64,000 bases of DNA from Fischerella sp. JS2 (GTDB taxonomy: Bacteria > Cyanobacteriota > Cyanobacteriia > Cyanobacteriales > Nostocaceae): NCBI RefSeq assembly GCF_032393985.1, contig NZ_CP135918.1, positions 62,001 through 126,000 of the forward strand, written 5' to 3'. The position numbers and the translations under genes were made by a program. This document shows positions 1 through 8,057 of the stretch, in pieces (position 1 is the stretch's first letter; each line of letters opens with the position of its first letter). The notes beneath the pieces are model-generated. The model had not been told where the DNA came from and searched no databases. It saw only the letters and a program-made list of their open reading frames with translations.

Positions 1-95
1 CACCCCAAACAGCAAAGTTAGATCCTGGTAAACCCAGTTTTATGGACTTTTTTGGAAGTGTGACTTCACTGTTGCTTCAGTTTCTGCCTTTTTAA
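1..95 (+). CDS. 3' end of an unidentified gene (partial)
   Basis: One frame is open from the left edge and gives 30 residues ending LLLQFLPF before TAA at 93-95. The composition (hydrophobic end after LDPGKPS) looks like the C-terminus of a real protein whose body lies outside the window. The family cannot be named from so short a piece. Confidence 0.4.
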   Translation, partial: PQTAKLDPGKPSFMDFFGSVTSLLLQFLPF

Positions 96-99
96 GTAG

Positions 100-268
100 A
101 TAGGGAGGTGGGGATATGGGGAGTGTGAGGGGTGTGTAGACGCGCTTTGCGCGGCTTCCCGTAGGGTGGGGTGTGAGGAGTAGTAAACAACTAACCACTA
201 ACTACTAATGTACAGACGCGATGTTCCTCGCGTCTCTACCTACTAACCACTAACTACCAACTACCAAC
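100..268. repeat. Composite intergenic repeat block before tenA
   Basis: The block holds a G-rich stretch, the module gtgtagacgcg...cttcccgtaggg (134-171), a near-palindromic 30-mer at 210-239 (arms gacgcg/cgcgtc) and heptamer repeats of the taaccac/taactac type. The same modules recur near 10.76, 21.82, 35.1, 54.8 and 57.4-57.6 kb. The heptamer runs end directly at the start codon of the next gene. Confidence 0.75.
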
Positions 269-270
269 AA

Positions 271-897
271 ATGACTATTTCCAACCAATTGTGGGAAGCA
301 AATCAAGATATAGCACAAGCTTGTTTACTACATCCTTTTGTCGAAGGGATTGGTTATGGTACGCTGCCATCAATGAAATTTGCCTACTATATCGGGCAAG
401 ATGCTTTTTTCTTAGAAGCTTTTGCCCGTGCTTACAGTATCGCTGCAGCGAAAGCACCTGATTGGGAAGCATTTATGACATTTCATGATTTAGCTGGTGG
501 TATACTGCAAGAATTACGGCTGCATGAAGGCTATGCTGCTGAGTGGGGAGTTGATTTGCGTTCTGTACAACCAGGCGCAGCAACACGTCACTATACAGAC
601 TTTTTGCTAGCCACTGCTTGGGGTGGAGATGTAGGTTTAACTGCGGCTGCTATGTCTCCCTGTATGCGTCTATATGCTTTTTTGGGAGAAAAATTAGCTG
701 AAGATGGCATTGGCGAAAATCAATACGCAGACTGGATTCGTACTTATAGTAGCTCAGATTTTCAGCCATTAGTGCAACAGTTAGAAAGTCTAGTAGATCG
801 TTTCGCAACTACTTCTACTCGAGTCCACTCGACTTATCGCTATGCTATGTTGTGTGAGCAAGAGTTTTTTCAAGCAGCATGGCAATTTGGAGAATAA
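271..897 (+). CDS. tenA: TenA family protein (thiaminase II-like)
   Basis: The 208-residue all-helical protein matches TenA, which hydrolyses thiamin breakdown products (aminopyrimidines) for salvage of the thiamin pyrimidine. The family's key positions are visible: Asp44 in IGQDAFFLEAF, the nucleophilic Cys131 in AAMSPCMRLY and a C-terminal acidic residue (Glu198) in CEQEFFQAAW. These support an active enzyme rather than a catalytically dead relative. It is cytoplasmic and stands alone, convergent with the aminotransferase gene, with only two bases between the stop codons. No TPP riboswitch was recognised upstream, where the DNA is repeats. Substrate preference is inferred from the family. 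Confidence 0.85.
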   Translation: MTISNQLWEANQDIAQACLLHPFVEGIGYGTLPSMKFAYYIGQDAFFLEAFARAYSIAAAKAPDWEAFMTFHDLAGGILQELRLHEGYAAEWGVDLRSVQPGAATRHYTDFLLATAWGGDVGLTAAAMSPCMRLYAFLGEKLAEDGIGENQYADWIRTYSSSDFQPLVQQLESLVDRFATTSTRVHSTYRYAMLCEQEFFQAAWQFGE

Positions 898-899
898 AA

Positions 900-2135
900 T
901 TAGCTAGAGAATTCAATAATTCTACTTACAGCAGTTTCTAATATAGGTGGTTCATGTACTAAGGCAAACCGGACATAGCCTTCTCCAAATTTGCCGAAAC
1001 CTGCACCAGGAGAAACTGCCACTCCCGTTTTTTCAACTAGTTGAGTACAAAATTCCATAGAATTTTGACTCCACACTTTTGGTAACTTTGCCCAAACGTA
1101 CATTGTGGCTTTGGGTATAGGAACCTGCCAATCAATGCGATGTAAAGCATTAACAAAAGTATCCCGACGCTGACGAAATTTATCAACAGAAGTTTTAACT
1201 ATATCTTGTGGTCCAACTAAAGCAGCGATCGCACCGTTTAAAATACCACGATATTGGTTAAAATCAACTGCTGCTTTCACTTGACGCAAAGCATTAATCA
1301 ACTCAGAATTGCCAATTGCATAGCCAATCCGAAAGCCACCCATGTTGTAGGACTTGGAAAGAGTAAAAAATTCTATTGAGACGGTTTTTTGTGGATCTGC
1401 TTGGAGAATAGAGGGGGCGAGGGAAGAAGTGGGGGAGTGGGGAGAGTAGGGGGAGTGTGAAGAATAATTATTTTGTTGCTTTTCTTTATCTGTCTCATTG
1501 AAAACTAAATCTACGTAGGGGAAATCGTGAACTAGGATGAGGTTGTGCTGCTGACAAAAGGCGACAGCTTCTTCAAAGAAAGAGAATGGGGCGATCGCGC
1601 TGGTAGGATTGTGTGGATAGCTTAACACCATCATCCGTGCTTGTGCCAACACAGGCGCGGGAATGTCAGTAAATACTGGTAAAAAATCATTTTCTGCTCG
1701 TAGCGGCATTGGGTAAATTTGACCACTAGCTAAGTAAACTCCGCCAGCATGGGAAGGATAACCCGGATCGAGTAACAGAGCAAAATCTCCTGGGTTTAGG
1801 ACTGCCAAAGGTAAATGGGCAGTGCCTTCCTGAGAACCGATCAGTGGTAGCACTTCTGTTTCTGGATCTACAGCAATGCCAAATTTTTGCTCATACCATT
1901 GGGCAGCAGCTTGACGAAAGGCTTGTGTGCCATGAAATAACAAGTAGCCGTGGGTACTGTGATCATATAAAGACTGGGCGATCGCATCTACTACATGTGA
2001 TGCGGCTGGCAGATCCGCAGATCCTAAAGATAAATCAATTAATTGCCGTCCGGCAGCCAAAGCTTTAGCCTTAGCTTTATCCATCTCAGCGAATACATTC
2101 GATTGTAGGGGTTGTAAACGTTTTGCAAATTCCAT
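900..2135 (-). CDS. Class I/II PLP aminotransferase (DapL / LL-diaminopimelate aminotransferase-like)
   Basis: The 411-residue fold-type I aminotransferase carries the PLP lysine at Lys261 in LSKSYNMGGFRIG, plus SYPHNPTSA and the C-terminal VRFALV segment with the carboxylate-binding Arg. Sequence flavour is closest to LL-diaminopimelate or aspartate aminotransferases, so the substrate is not certain. Residues about 217-239 (roughly 1419-1487) form a Ser/Pro/His low-complexity stretch. Its DNA is the same gggagtgggg-type repeat that occurs between genes here, so it is probably an in-frame repeat insertion into a surface loop ahead of the PLP lysine. The ORF remains open across it. Confidence 0.85.
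   Translation of the reverse strand: MEFAKRLQPLQSNVFAEMDKAKAKALAAGRQLIDLSLGSADLPAASHVVDAIAQSLYDHSTHGYLLFHGTQAFRQAAAQWYEQKFGIAVDPETEVLPLIGSQEGTAHLPLAVLNPGDFALLLDPGYPSHAGGVYLASGQIYPMPLRAENDFLPVFTDIPAPVLAQARMMVLSYPHNPTSAIAPFSFFEEAVAFCQQHNLILVHDFPYVDLVFNETDKEKQQNNYSSHSPYSPHSPTSSLAPSILQADPQKTVSIEFFTLSKSYNMGGFRIGYAIGNSELINALRQVKAAVDFNQYRGILNGAIAALVGPQDIVKTSVDKFRQRRDTFVNALHRIDWQVPIPKATMYVWAKLPKVWSQNSMEFCTQLVEKTGVAVSPGAGFGKFGEGYVRFALVHEPPILETAVSRIIEFSS
1419..1487. repeat. G-rich repeat inserted in frame within the aminotransferase gene
   Basis: On the + strand this stretch reads as runs of gggggagtgggg, like the intergenic blocks near 110-180 and 54750-54830. It encodes a serine/proline-rich loop (SSHSPYSPHSP) not expected in the family. 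It keeps the reading frame. Confidence 0.65.
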
Positions 2136-2203
2136 CTAAGTTTTTGTCCTTTGTCATCGTCATTTGTCTAAAATACTAATGACTAATGACTAATGACCAA
2201 TGA

Positions 2204-2533
2204 CTAGTTTAAGTGAGTATCTAGGAGACTAATTAATTTCTCCTTACCCATCACTCCTTCAGCAGATGCCAAGACATTGTTACCTTGAATAAGCCTGAGG
2301 GCTGGAACTCCTTCTACCTGATATTGCTTAACAGTAAGTGGATTGGGATCGATTTCCATTTTTACTACTTTTAAGCGATCGCTATAAGTATTGGCAGCAA
2401 GGTTCACTAGTGGACTCATCAATTGACAAGGACCACACCAAGAAGCCCAAAAGTAAACTAATACTGGCTCCTCGGCTTGCAAAACTTCGGTTTCAAACTC
2501 AGCATCAGTTATGGTTTTGACACCCTTACTCAT
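2204..2533 (-). CDS. Thioredoxin
   Basis: The 109-residue protein is a complete thioredoxin fold. The redox site is FWASWCGPCQL (about residues 29-39) and the cis-proline lies in EGVPAL. It reduces protein disulfides in the cytoplasm or stroma-like compartment. Length equals a stand-alone thioredoxin with no extra domain or signal peptide. Several thioredoxin types coexist in cyanobacteria and I cannot assign this one to a subtype. It lies 68 bp upstream of the aminotransferase on the same strand, separated by taatgac repeats, so co-transcription is possible. Confidence 0.92.
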   Translation of the reverse strand: MSKGVKTITDAEFETEVLQAEEPVLVYFWASWCGPCQLMSPLVNLAANTYSDRLKVVKMEIDPNPLTVKQYQVEGVPALRLIQGNNVLASAEGVMGKEKLISLLDTHLN

Positions 2534-2697
2534 TCCAGTCTCCTAATGGTGTTATCGTTATCAGTTGACACACAAAATTACTGTATCCCAAAGTAGTCAA
2601 TCATCCATAGCCAATATTTAATAGTTATTCCTGACAATTAACTATTTATATTTCTTAATAAATCCATATTGACAAATACACAAATATATGAAACCTA

Positions 2698-2803
2698 TTC
2701 TCTGCGTTCCCACCGAAGCTTTGAGCCTCGCTATCGCGAGGATCTTACGCTAACGGAGGAAACCTCCGCACCCTTCGGGAAGCCGCGCAAAGCGCGTCTA
2801 CAA
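2698..2803. repeat. Interspersed hairpin repeat between thioredoxin and vipp1
   Basis: The stretch contains a ctcgctatcgcgag palindrome and a copy (2772-2803) of the cttcgggaagccgcg...cgcgtctac module seen at 134-171 in opposite orientation. It occupies most of the 380-bp gap. Confidence 0.6.
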
Positions 2804-2862
2804 ACTTCTCTGTGCGCTTCACTTTGCGTCCCTTTGCGTTATAAATAACACTTTGATGCAAA

Positions 2863-2888
2863 ATCCCACATCCAAAAAGGTGTGGGAT
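2863..2888 (-). terminator. Probable intrinsic terminator of vipp1
   Basis: The arms atcccaca and tgtgggat form an 8-bp stem. On the - strand it is followed by a short T-run and lies 26 bp past the vipp1 stop codon. Confidence 0.6.
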
Positions 2889-2913
2889 AAATTTCAAAAG
2901 TATGATCAACGTG

Positions 2914-3708
2914 TTACATCTGGTCTATTTGCTTGCGTAGCGCATCTAACTCAGCATCAACTACTTCATTGTTAGATGCAGGAGTGTTTGCTTGCTGCGT
3001 GTTAGTGGTAGATTCTTGGGGTGGTAGTGCTTGTTGATTTGGAGGATTTGCAGGAGCAAGGGAAGCTTTCAAAGCAGCCAATTCATCGTCAATGTCGCTG
3101 CTAGATTCCAAAGCCGCAAATTGATGCTCTAAATCAGCACCAGCCAACTCAGAAGCTGATTGGGCGCGGGCTTCTTGCATCAAGACTTTTTCTTCCATGC
3201 GCTCAAATGCTGCCATCGCTGAAGAGGTATTCATACCGCGTACCATACCTTCGAGCTGCTCTTGAGCTTTAGCAGCAGTGATCCGAGCTTTGAGCATTTC
3301 TTTTTTCGTCTTAGCTTCAGAAATTTTGCTTTCCAGCTGGATGAGGTTACGCTTGAGGTTTTCGACTTGAGCAGTTTGCTGTTCTAAGCTGGCTTTGAGA
3401 GCATTTCCTGACTCGGTAAAAGTCTTTTTACGCTCTAGGGCTTGACGCGCCAGATTTTCATCACCTTTTTGCAGGGCGAGTTGAGCGTTACGTTGCCACT
3501 TGTTTATTTCATTTTGAGCGTCATTATATTGTTTCTCGGTGCGTTTTTGAGCCGCGATCGCCTGAGCTACTCCCTGGCGTAGCTGAACTAAGTCTTCCTG
3601 CATTTCCAGGATCGCTTGTTCTAGCATTTTTTCGGGATCTTCGGCTTTACTAACTAAATCGTTGAGGTTGGCGCTGACTACTCGCCTAATGCGATCAAAT
3701 AATCCCAT
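2914..3708 (-). CDS. vipp1: VIPP1/IM30 thylakoid membrane-shaping protein
   Basis: The 264-residue PspA/IM30 family protein begins with the amphipathic helix MGLFDRIRRVVSANLNDL and continues as long coiled coil (about 25-215). A Pro/Gln/Thr-rich linker follows, then an extra C-terminal helix (VVDAELDALRKQIDQM). That tail distinguishes VIPP1 from bacterial PspA. VIPP1 forms ESCRT-III-like rings or rods that protect and build thylakoid membranes. A PspA-like paralogue lies 360 bp upstream on the same strand, with tandem repeats in between, so independent expression is likely. Confidence 0.9.
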   Translation of the reverse strand: MGLFDRIRRVVSANLNDLVSKAEDPEKMLEQAILEMQEDLVQLRQGVAQAIAAQKRTEKQYNDAQNEINKWQRNAQLALQKGDENLARQALERKKTFTESGNALKASLEQQTAQVENLKRNLIQLESKISEAKTKKEMLKARITAAKAQEQLEGMVRGMNTSSAMAAFERMEEKVLMQEARAQSASELAGADLEHQFAALESSSDIDDELAALKASLAPANPPNQQALPPQESTTNTQQANTPASNNEVVDAELDALRKQIDQM

Positions 3709-3860
3709 AACTTTGTTTTTCCTTTGAAAGATTTACGCGCGACTTTGGGAAGTTAGCTTTTTTACTCTACTTATTTAAATTTAATCTTTTCGGAATAATT
3801 CAGTTCTCCTCTTTAATTAGTATATGTATGGGCTTTACACATCACATCTCCTAAAAAACA

Positions 3861-3926
3861 GAGGCAGAAGGCAAAAGGCAGAAGGCAGAAGGCAGAAGGC
3901 AGAAGGCAGAAGGCAGAAGGCAGAAA
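3861..3926. repeat. Heptamer tandem repeat (about 9 units of ggcagaa)
   Basis: A perfect or near-perfect 7-bp tandem repeat lies between the two IM30 family genes. It is the classic short tandemly repeated repetitive sequence type of heterocystous cyanobacteria. The open frame across it has heptad-encoded low complexity and is not a gene. Confidence 0.9.
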
Positions 3927-3937
3927 GATTAAAATTA

Positions 3938-3968
3938 ATACTTCATACTTCACACTTCACACTTCATC
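3938..3968. repeat. Second heptamer tandem repeat (acttcac type)
   Basis: About four units of cttcaca/cttcata follow the ggcagaa array by 12 bp. A degenerate copy of the cgcgtctac module follows at 3969-4002. Confidence 0.75.
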
Positions 3969-4067
3969 CTACTCTACGAGAAGCCTATGAGCGCGTCTAC
4001 ACCCTTCATCCTCAATAGACCCTTATTCTTAAGATATGCTTTTAACTGACAAATTGCCCAATCTTGC

Positions 4068-4772
4068 TTAACTCTCACTTTGGGGTAATTGTTGTGGTGA
4101 TAATTGTGTATTTTCCGTACTACTAGGTAATTGTGCTTTCATCTGTAACAGTTCGGCATCCACTTCAGATTCTAGGTCTGCAAATCGTTTTTCTAATTCA
4201 TCTGTTCCCGTAATGGCAATTGCTTCTTTTTGTGCTTCTAGTTGTAGAACTTTTTCTTCCATACGCTCAAAAGCATTCAGGCTGCTTGTTCCAGAAACGC
4301 CTTCCAGTAATTCTTGCAGTTTAACGCTAGCTTCAGCAGAACGAGCGCGAGCAATATACATATCTTTTTTAGTTTTGAGTTCGGTAATTTTTAGCTCTAG
4401 CGATCGCATATCTTTTTTGAGTCTAGCGACAACACTACTTTGCTCTTCTATTTGATGAAGAAGGGCTGTGGCTGTTTCTTGATAAGCGCGACGTTTGGTG
4501 AGGGCTTCCCGTGCTAAAGTTTCGTTACCTTGTTGTAATGCTAATTGGGCGCGACGATACCATTCTTCACCTGCGGATTGGGCTTGCGCTGCTTGTCTTT
4601 CTGTACGTTTTTGGCTAGCGATCGCGGCCGCTATTGCCTGACGCAGTTGCACCAGATTATCCTGCATTTCCAAAACGGTTTTTTCCAGAACTTTTTCTGG
4701 ATCTTCCGCAGACCCAACTAGACTGTTGATGTTAGCACGAATTACCCGCCCAATCCGGTCAATTAGTCCCAT
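4068..4772 (-). CDS. pspA: PspA/IM30 family protein (shorter paralogue)
   Basis: From the ATG at 4772 the protein has 234 residues and starts with MGLIDRIGRVIRANINSL, aligning with the paralogue's first helix. A four-residue-longer start exists at 4784 but adds nothing conserved. Coiled coil covers about 25-210. It lacks the extra C-terminal helix of VIPP1, so it is the PspA-like member of the pair. The family binds stressed inner or thylakoid membranes and oligomerises. No psp regulators (PspF, PspBC) are adjacent, so regulation differs from the enterobacterial operon. Confidence 0.85.
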   Translation of the reverse strand: MGLIDRIGRVIRANINSLVGSAEDPEKVLEKTVLEMQDNLVQLRQAIAAAIASQKRTERQAAQAQSAGEEWYRRAQLALQQGNETLAREALTKRRAYQETATALLHQIEEQSSVVARLKKDMRSLELKITELKTKKDMYIARARSAEASVKLQELLEGVSGTSSLNAFERMEEKVLQLEAQKEAIAITGTDELEKRFADLESEVDAELLQMKAQLPSSTENTQLSPQQLPQSES

Positions 4773-4843
4773 CTCGCCCTCCATCTACATTCTCAGTGTG
4801 GTTGCCTACACCCCTATTTTCCTACACCCTATCCTCAATCAGG

Positions 4844-6055
4844 TTACTCCACTTTGGCTGTAATTCCCTTGCTTTGTAAAAATTGCATCTGTTTTTTCAC
4901 TTGTTCTTTGGTTTTGAAAGCTCCTAAATAAATCGATTTTTTATCTTTAGATAAATAAGCATCAGGAACTACTTGCCGTACTTTGGCCAAGCTTTTTTCA
5001 TCTTGATTATCTGTAAAGATGTGAAAAAATCCATCCCTCGATGGTTTTATTCCTGGATCATCGATATTTTGTAGAGTTGGAGTTGGAGTGGGGGTGGTGG
5101 GGATACTAGCAGCAACAGTCGGTAATGGAGTTGGGGAGAATATTGGCTGTGCATCTGTAGTAGTCTCAGGTGCAACTGTCGGATTTTGAGTAGCAACTGG
5201 GGTAGATACAGCAATGGGTGTTGGCTTAGGTTTTGGTGTTAAAGCAACAACATCATTAGGGTTTTTGACTTCTGGAAATTCGCTACTGGCGAGATTGGGA
5301 AATTTGGCTATGGGTGTCAGTTCTGGTTCAGCAACTGTGGTGGTTGCTGGTTGGTTGTTGGGGGTATTTTTTTTAAATAAACTGCCGAGATTTAAATTTG
5401 GCAAACTTTTGGGATTAAACACTGCATAACCAAGGCTAAGACTCGCCATCAACATCAACAGCATTGAGCCTATACCCAAAGGTGAAAGCAGGCTGTCATT
5501 GGAATTATTACGCTTTTGGGTTGGTGATTGTTCTTCTGTCAAACTCCGCAGTAGCGCTTCTGATGATTCTAAATAGTCATCAGGTGGTTTGGGGCTGCTT
5601 TCAGGTTTGACGAGGTTGTCACTTTGATTTGTTTTAATAAATGCAGGCACAATACTGGCAGAATTTGGTGCAGGTGGAGAGGGTATTTTAGGAGTATGCT
5701 GTTGTTCATAGTCTTCCTTGGTTGGCGCTGGAATCTGTTGGGTGTCTGGCTCGGATGTTGGCGGTGTGGTGGTGGAAAACTGTGGTAAGGATATTTCCTC
5801 ACTACTGTTGGTAATTGGTGATGGGGTTTCAACTTCCGTTGTTGGGGTGGCTGTTATCTGTTGGAATTTACTACTGATGGGAACACCCATACGAGTTTGA
5901 CTAAGTGTCTTGTATGTAAATCGTGTACGCCGATAACGTGCCAACTCTTGATCTAGTTGTACTTCTAAACTCGCCAGTGCTGCTGCAAGTACTGGCTTTA
6001 ATTGAGGTGTTTTGGAGGATTTTGCACCCGTATCTACTAGAGGGTTTTGACTCAT
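4844..6055 (-). CDS. Membrane-anchored SPOR domain protein
   Basis: The 403 residues comprise a cytoplasmic N-part (1-190, Pro/Thr/Ser rich after a short helical start), one transmembrane segment (about 193-213, LGIGSMLLMLMASLSLGYAV), a Pro/Thr linker and a C-terminal SPOR-like domain (about 342-403, ending KKQMQFLQSKGITAKVE). SPOR domains bind denuded peptidoglycan at division sites. A role in septal wall or cell-division accessory function is therefore inferred. Its stop lies 60 bp upstream of the PspA-like gene's start on the same strand. Confidence 0.75.
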   Translation of the reverse strand: MSQNPLVDTGAKSSKTPQLKPVLAAALASLEVQLDQELARYRRTRFTYKTLSQTRMGVPISSKFQQITATPTTEVETPSPITNSSEEISLPQFSTTTPPTSEPDTQQIPAPTKEDYEQQHTPKIPSPPAPNSASIVPAFIKTNQSDNLVKPESSPKPPDDYLESSEALLRSLTEEQSPTQKRNNSNDSLLSPLGIGSMLLMLMASLSLGYAVFNPKSLPNLNLGSLFKKNTPNNQPATTTVAEPELTPIAKFPNLASSEFPEVKNPNDVVALTPKPKPTPIAVSTPVATQNPTVAPETTTDAQPIFSPTPLPTVAASIPTTPTPTPTLQNIDDPGIKPSRDGFFHIFTDNQDEKSLAKVRQVVPDAYLSKDKKSIYLGAFKTKEQVKKQMQFLQSKGITAKVE

Positions 6056-6223
6056 TGCCTATCTGCCTCAAACCTAGACTGCCAGATTAATCAAAAGTAA
6101 ACTAAAAAAGCCAATTGCGATCGCTAATTGCTTTATTTTTTAAAATAGTTGTACCAACACTATTGTAAATTTGCATATATTTGATGCATCAATCAAATTG
6201 AGTTGGGACACGCATTAACTAGG

Positions 6224-6781
6224 ATGTCGTTTAAATCTGTTAATGATATTTTATGTGTTCTGCAATTAGAGACAAAACTACAGGAGCAACCATTTCAACG
6301 TTTGCTCAAGTATTGGTCTGAAGTTGTAGGAACAGCAGTAGCAGCTCATGCTCGTCCATTGTCTCTTCAACGTGACGTGTTGCGGGTGGCAACTTCTAGT
6401 GCAGCTTGGGCGCAAAACTTAACTTTTGAACGCCAACGACTACTTGTAAAGTTAAATGCAGTACTGCCGACTCCGTTGGTAGATATTCGCTTTTCTACTG
6501 CTGGCTGGCACTGTGCCAAACAAGTTGGTGATCCACCCAAGTTATCTGCACCGCCCCAACACCCCAGTTTCCTTGGTAAAGAATTTAGTATGGACAGTGA
6601 TGTGAAGTCTACTGTTAGTGATGCGAATAAGGCTTTTGCAGACTGGACAGTGGCAATACAAGGAAGATTGCAGGGTTTACCTATTTGTCCTGGGTGCGAA
6701 TCTCCTACACCTCCTGGTGAACTCCAGCGTTGGGGGGTTTGTTGTTTGTGTGCTGCCAAAAAGTTTTCTCAAAGAGAATAA
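6224..6781 (+). CDS. DciA-like (DUF721) protein with C-terminal zinc-ribbon-like tail
   Basis: The start is set at ATG 6224; a TTG at 6203 would add seven residues. Residues about 5-90 are the DUF721 KH-like domain (YWSEVVGTAVAAHARP, SSAAWAQNLTFERQ). In many bacteria this is the DciA helicase loader that helps load DnaB. The C-terminus has CPGC and CCLC, two CxxC-type pairs about 15 residues apart, suggesting a bound zinc. The family assignment is good. The helicase-loading role is inferred from homologues, and the metal-binding tail is an added feature. Confidence 0.75.
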   Translation: MSFKSVNDILCVLQLETKLQEQPFQRLLKYWSEVVGTAVAAHARPLSLQRDVLRVATSSAAWAQNLTFERQRLLVKLNAVLPTPLVDIRFSTAGWHCAKQVGDPPKLSAPPQHPSFLGKEFSMDSDVKSTVSDANKAFADWTVAIQGRLQGLPICPGCESPTPPGELQRWGVCCLCAAKKFSQRE

Positions 6782-6934
6782 AGGCGATTGACAAACAGCG
6801 AAGCATAATTATTGTAAGCAATTAGCCGGACTTGATATTAGTCCCTTGTCACCCAGAGATATTTGTGTTAGCGAACCACAAAGGACACAAAGAGAAGAAG
6901 AATGTGATAAAGATTGGTGATTTTTGTTGGGTTG

Positions 6935-7052
6935 TATGAAACCACCCCCCTTATGTCCCTCCGAAATGGGGAGAAAAATCTTACTCCCTCCCCGCGCGCG
7001 GGGAGGGTTGGGGAGGGGTTCTTTTTATTTTTGCAAGAGGTCTATCATTTTT
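6935..7052. repeat. Interspersed G/C-rich repeat ending in the gcaagaggtct terminus
   Basis: The block has ccctccccgcgcgcggggaggg and ends with ttttgcaagaggtcta at 7029-7044. This matches the right terminus of the inverted-repeat element at 50937-51089 and the partial copy near 12068-12175. Confidence 0.65.
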
Positions 7053-7063
7053 TAACTGATGAC

Positions 7064-8032
7064 TCATTGAACCGAAGACAAAGAATAAACCTGACCATCA
7101 ATTAGCAGCCTGGTGATGCCTTTGGCTTGGAGATGGTAGCGGGCCTTATGCAACATTCTGCTATCAGGAATTTTCACCACGCGATCGCGTTTAGTAGAAA
7201 AGCGCTTTGCAATTCGGTGATTATCAAACACTGGCAAAGTTCTTTCTTGGGTTTCTGGATTAGGGATATAGCCCAAATCGCCAAATTCTCGCAGTGGTCT
7301 GGTAATCAATTCCGAGGAGCGATCAATTACTAAATAACACGTTCTGGGTAAATTAGCTGCTGATAAAGGTAAGACTCGTACAAAACTGTCGCCACTTCTA
7401 GCTCTTGCTACTAAACGTGGTCGTTCTCGATATTCTTCTTCCTCCTCGAAGTCTTCATCTTCAAAGTCTTCTTCTAGATCCTCATCTAAATCTTCTAACT
7501 CTTCCGACTCGTCTAGCAAGTCTTCGCCCAGCATTTCCGCGATCGCTTTGGTATCTGTATGTATATCCTCAATTAGCGGACTAGGGATATTTGTGATTTC
7601 TTTAGCTTGAGGTTCTAAAAGTTCTAGTTGTTTGATGACTGGTGGTGCAGTCTCTTTTGGCGCTGAAGAACGCCGTTTAACTCTTCTACTATTGGAGGTG
7701 GAATCAGTCAAATCAGCTGCAACAACAGGAGTAGGTTGCTCCTCTGGGGGAGGAATTACCTCCTGTTGTGGTTGTTCCTGAATCTCTAGTTGTGACTGCA
7801 TAAAGGACGGCAGGTGATCATAACTTACCTGGGCTTTGCCTTCAGGAGTTCTCGCAGCACGCTTTAACGAAACAAGGTATTCGTACTCATCTTCTGGTAG
7901 AGTACTTTTGAGTAAGCGACTAATAGTCGAGTTACTCACGTCATAGCGTTCTGCTAAAGTAGAAGTTGTTTCAGCAGTTTGACGGTATAATTTCAGGATT
8001 TCTTGTTTATCAGATTCTGTTAGTTTTCTCAC
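7064..8032 (-). CDS. Helix-turn-helix protein with long acidic linker, conserved cyanobacterial unknown
   Basis: Of 322 residues, 1-55 form a transposase/Fis-like helix-turn-helix (KQEILKLYRQ, ERYDVSNSTISRLLKS). A Pro/Glu-rich stretch follows, then a highly acidic run near 170-200 (ELEDLDEDLEEDFEDEDFEE). A globular C-terminal part (about 215-322) contains YLVIDRSSELITRPL and ends LLIDGQVYSLSSVQ. It probably binds DNA, but no regulator family with known targets was recognised. The acidic block may mimic DNA or bind a basic partner. It is 26 bp upstream of nothing on its own strand; the membrane protein gene follows it at 8058 as the preceding gene of a possible operon. Confidence 0.6.
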   Translation of the reverse strand: MRKLTESDKQEILKLYRQTAETTSTLAERYDVSNSTISRLLKSTLPEDEYEYLVSLKRAARTPEGKAQVSYDHLPSFMQSQLEIQEQPQQEVIPPPEEQPTPVVAADLTDSTSNSRRVKRRSSAPKETAPPVIKQLELLEPQAKEITNIPSPLIEDIHTDTKAIAEMLGEDLLDESEELEDLDEDLEEDFEDEDFEEEEEYRERPRLVARARSGDSFVRVLPLSAANLPRTCYLVIDRSSELITRPLREFGDLGYIPNPETQERTLPVFDNHRIAKRFSTKRDRVVKIPDSRMLHKARYHLQAKGITRLLIDGQVYSLSSVQ

Positions 8033-8057
8033 GGCAGGACACCAAACAAAAAATTTT

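Noticed and set aside
1-270. A possible TPP riboswitch ahead of tenA
   Set aside because: The region is repeats, and no conserved THI-box core sequence was found.
3824-4018. A 64-codon open frame across the ggcagaa array
   Set aside because: It is periodic (GRRQKAE units) and entirely explained by tandem repeats.
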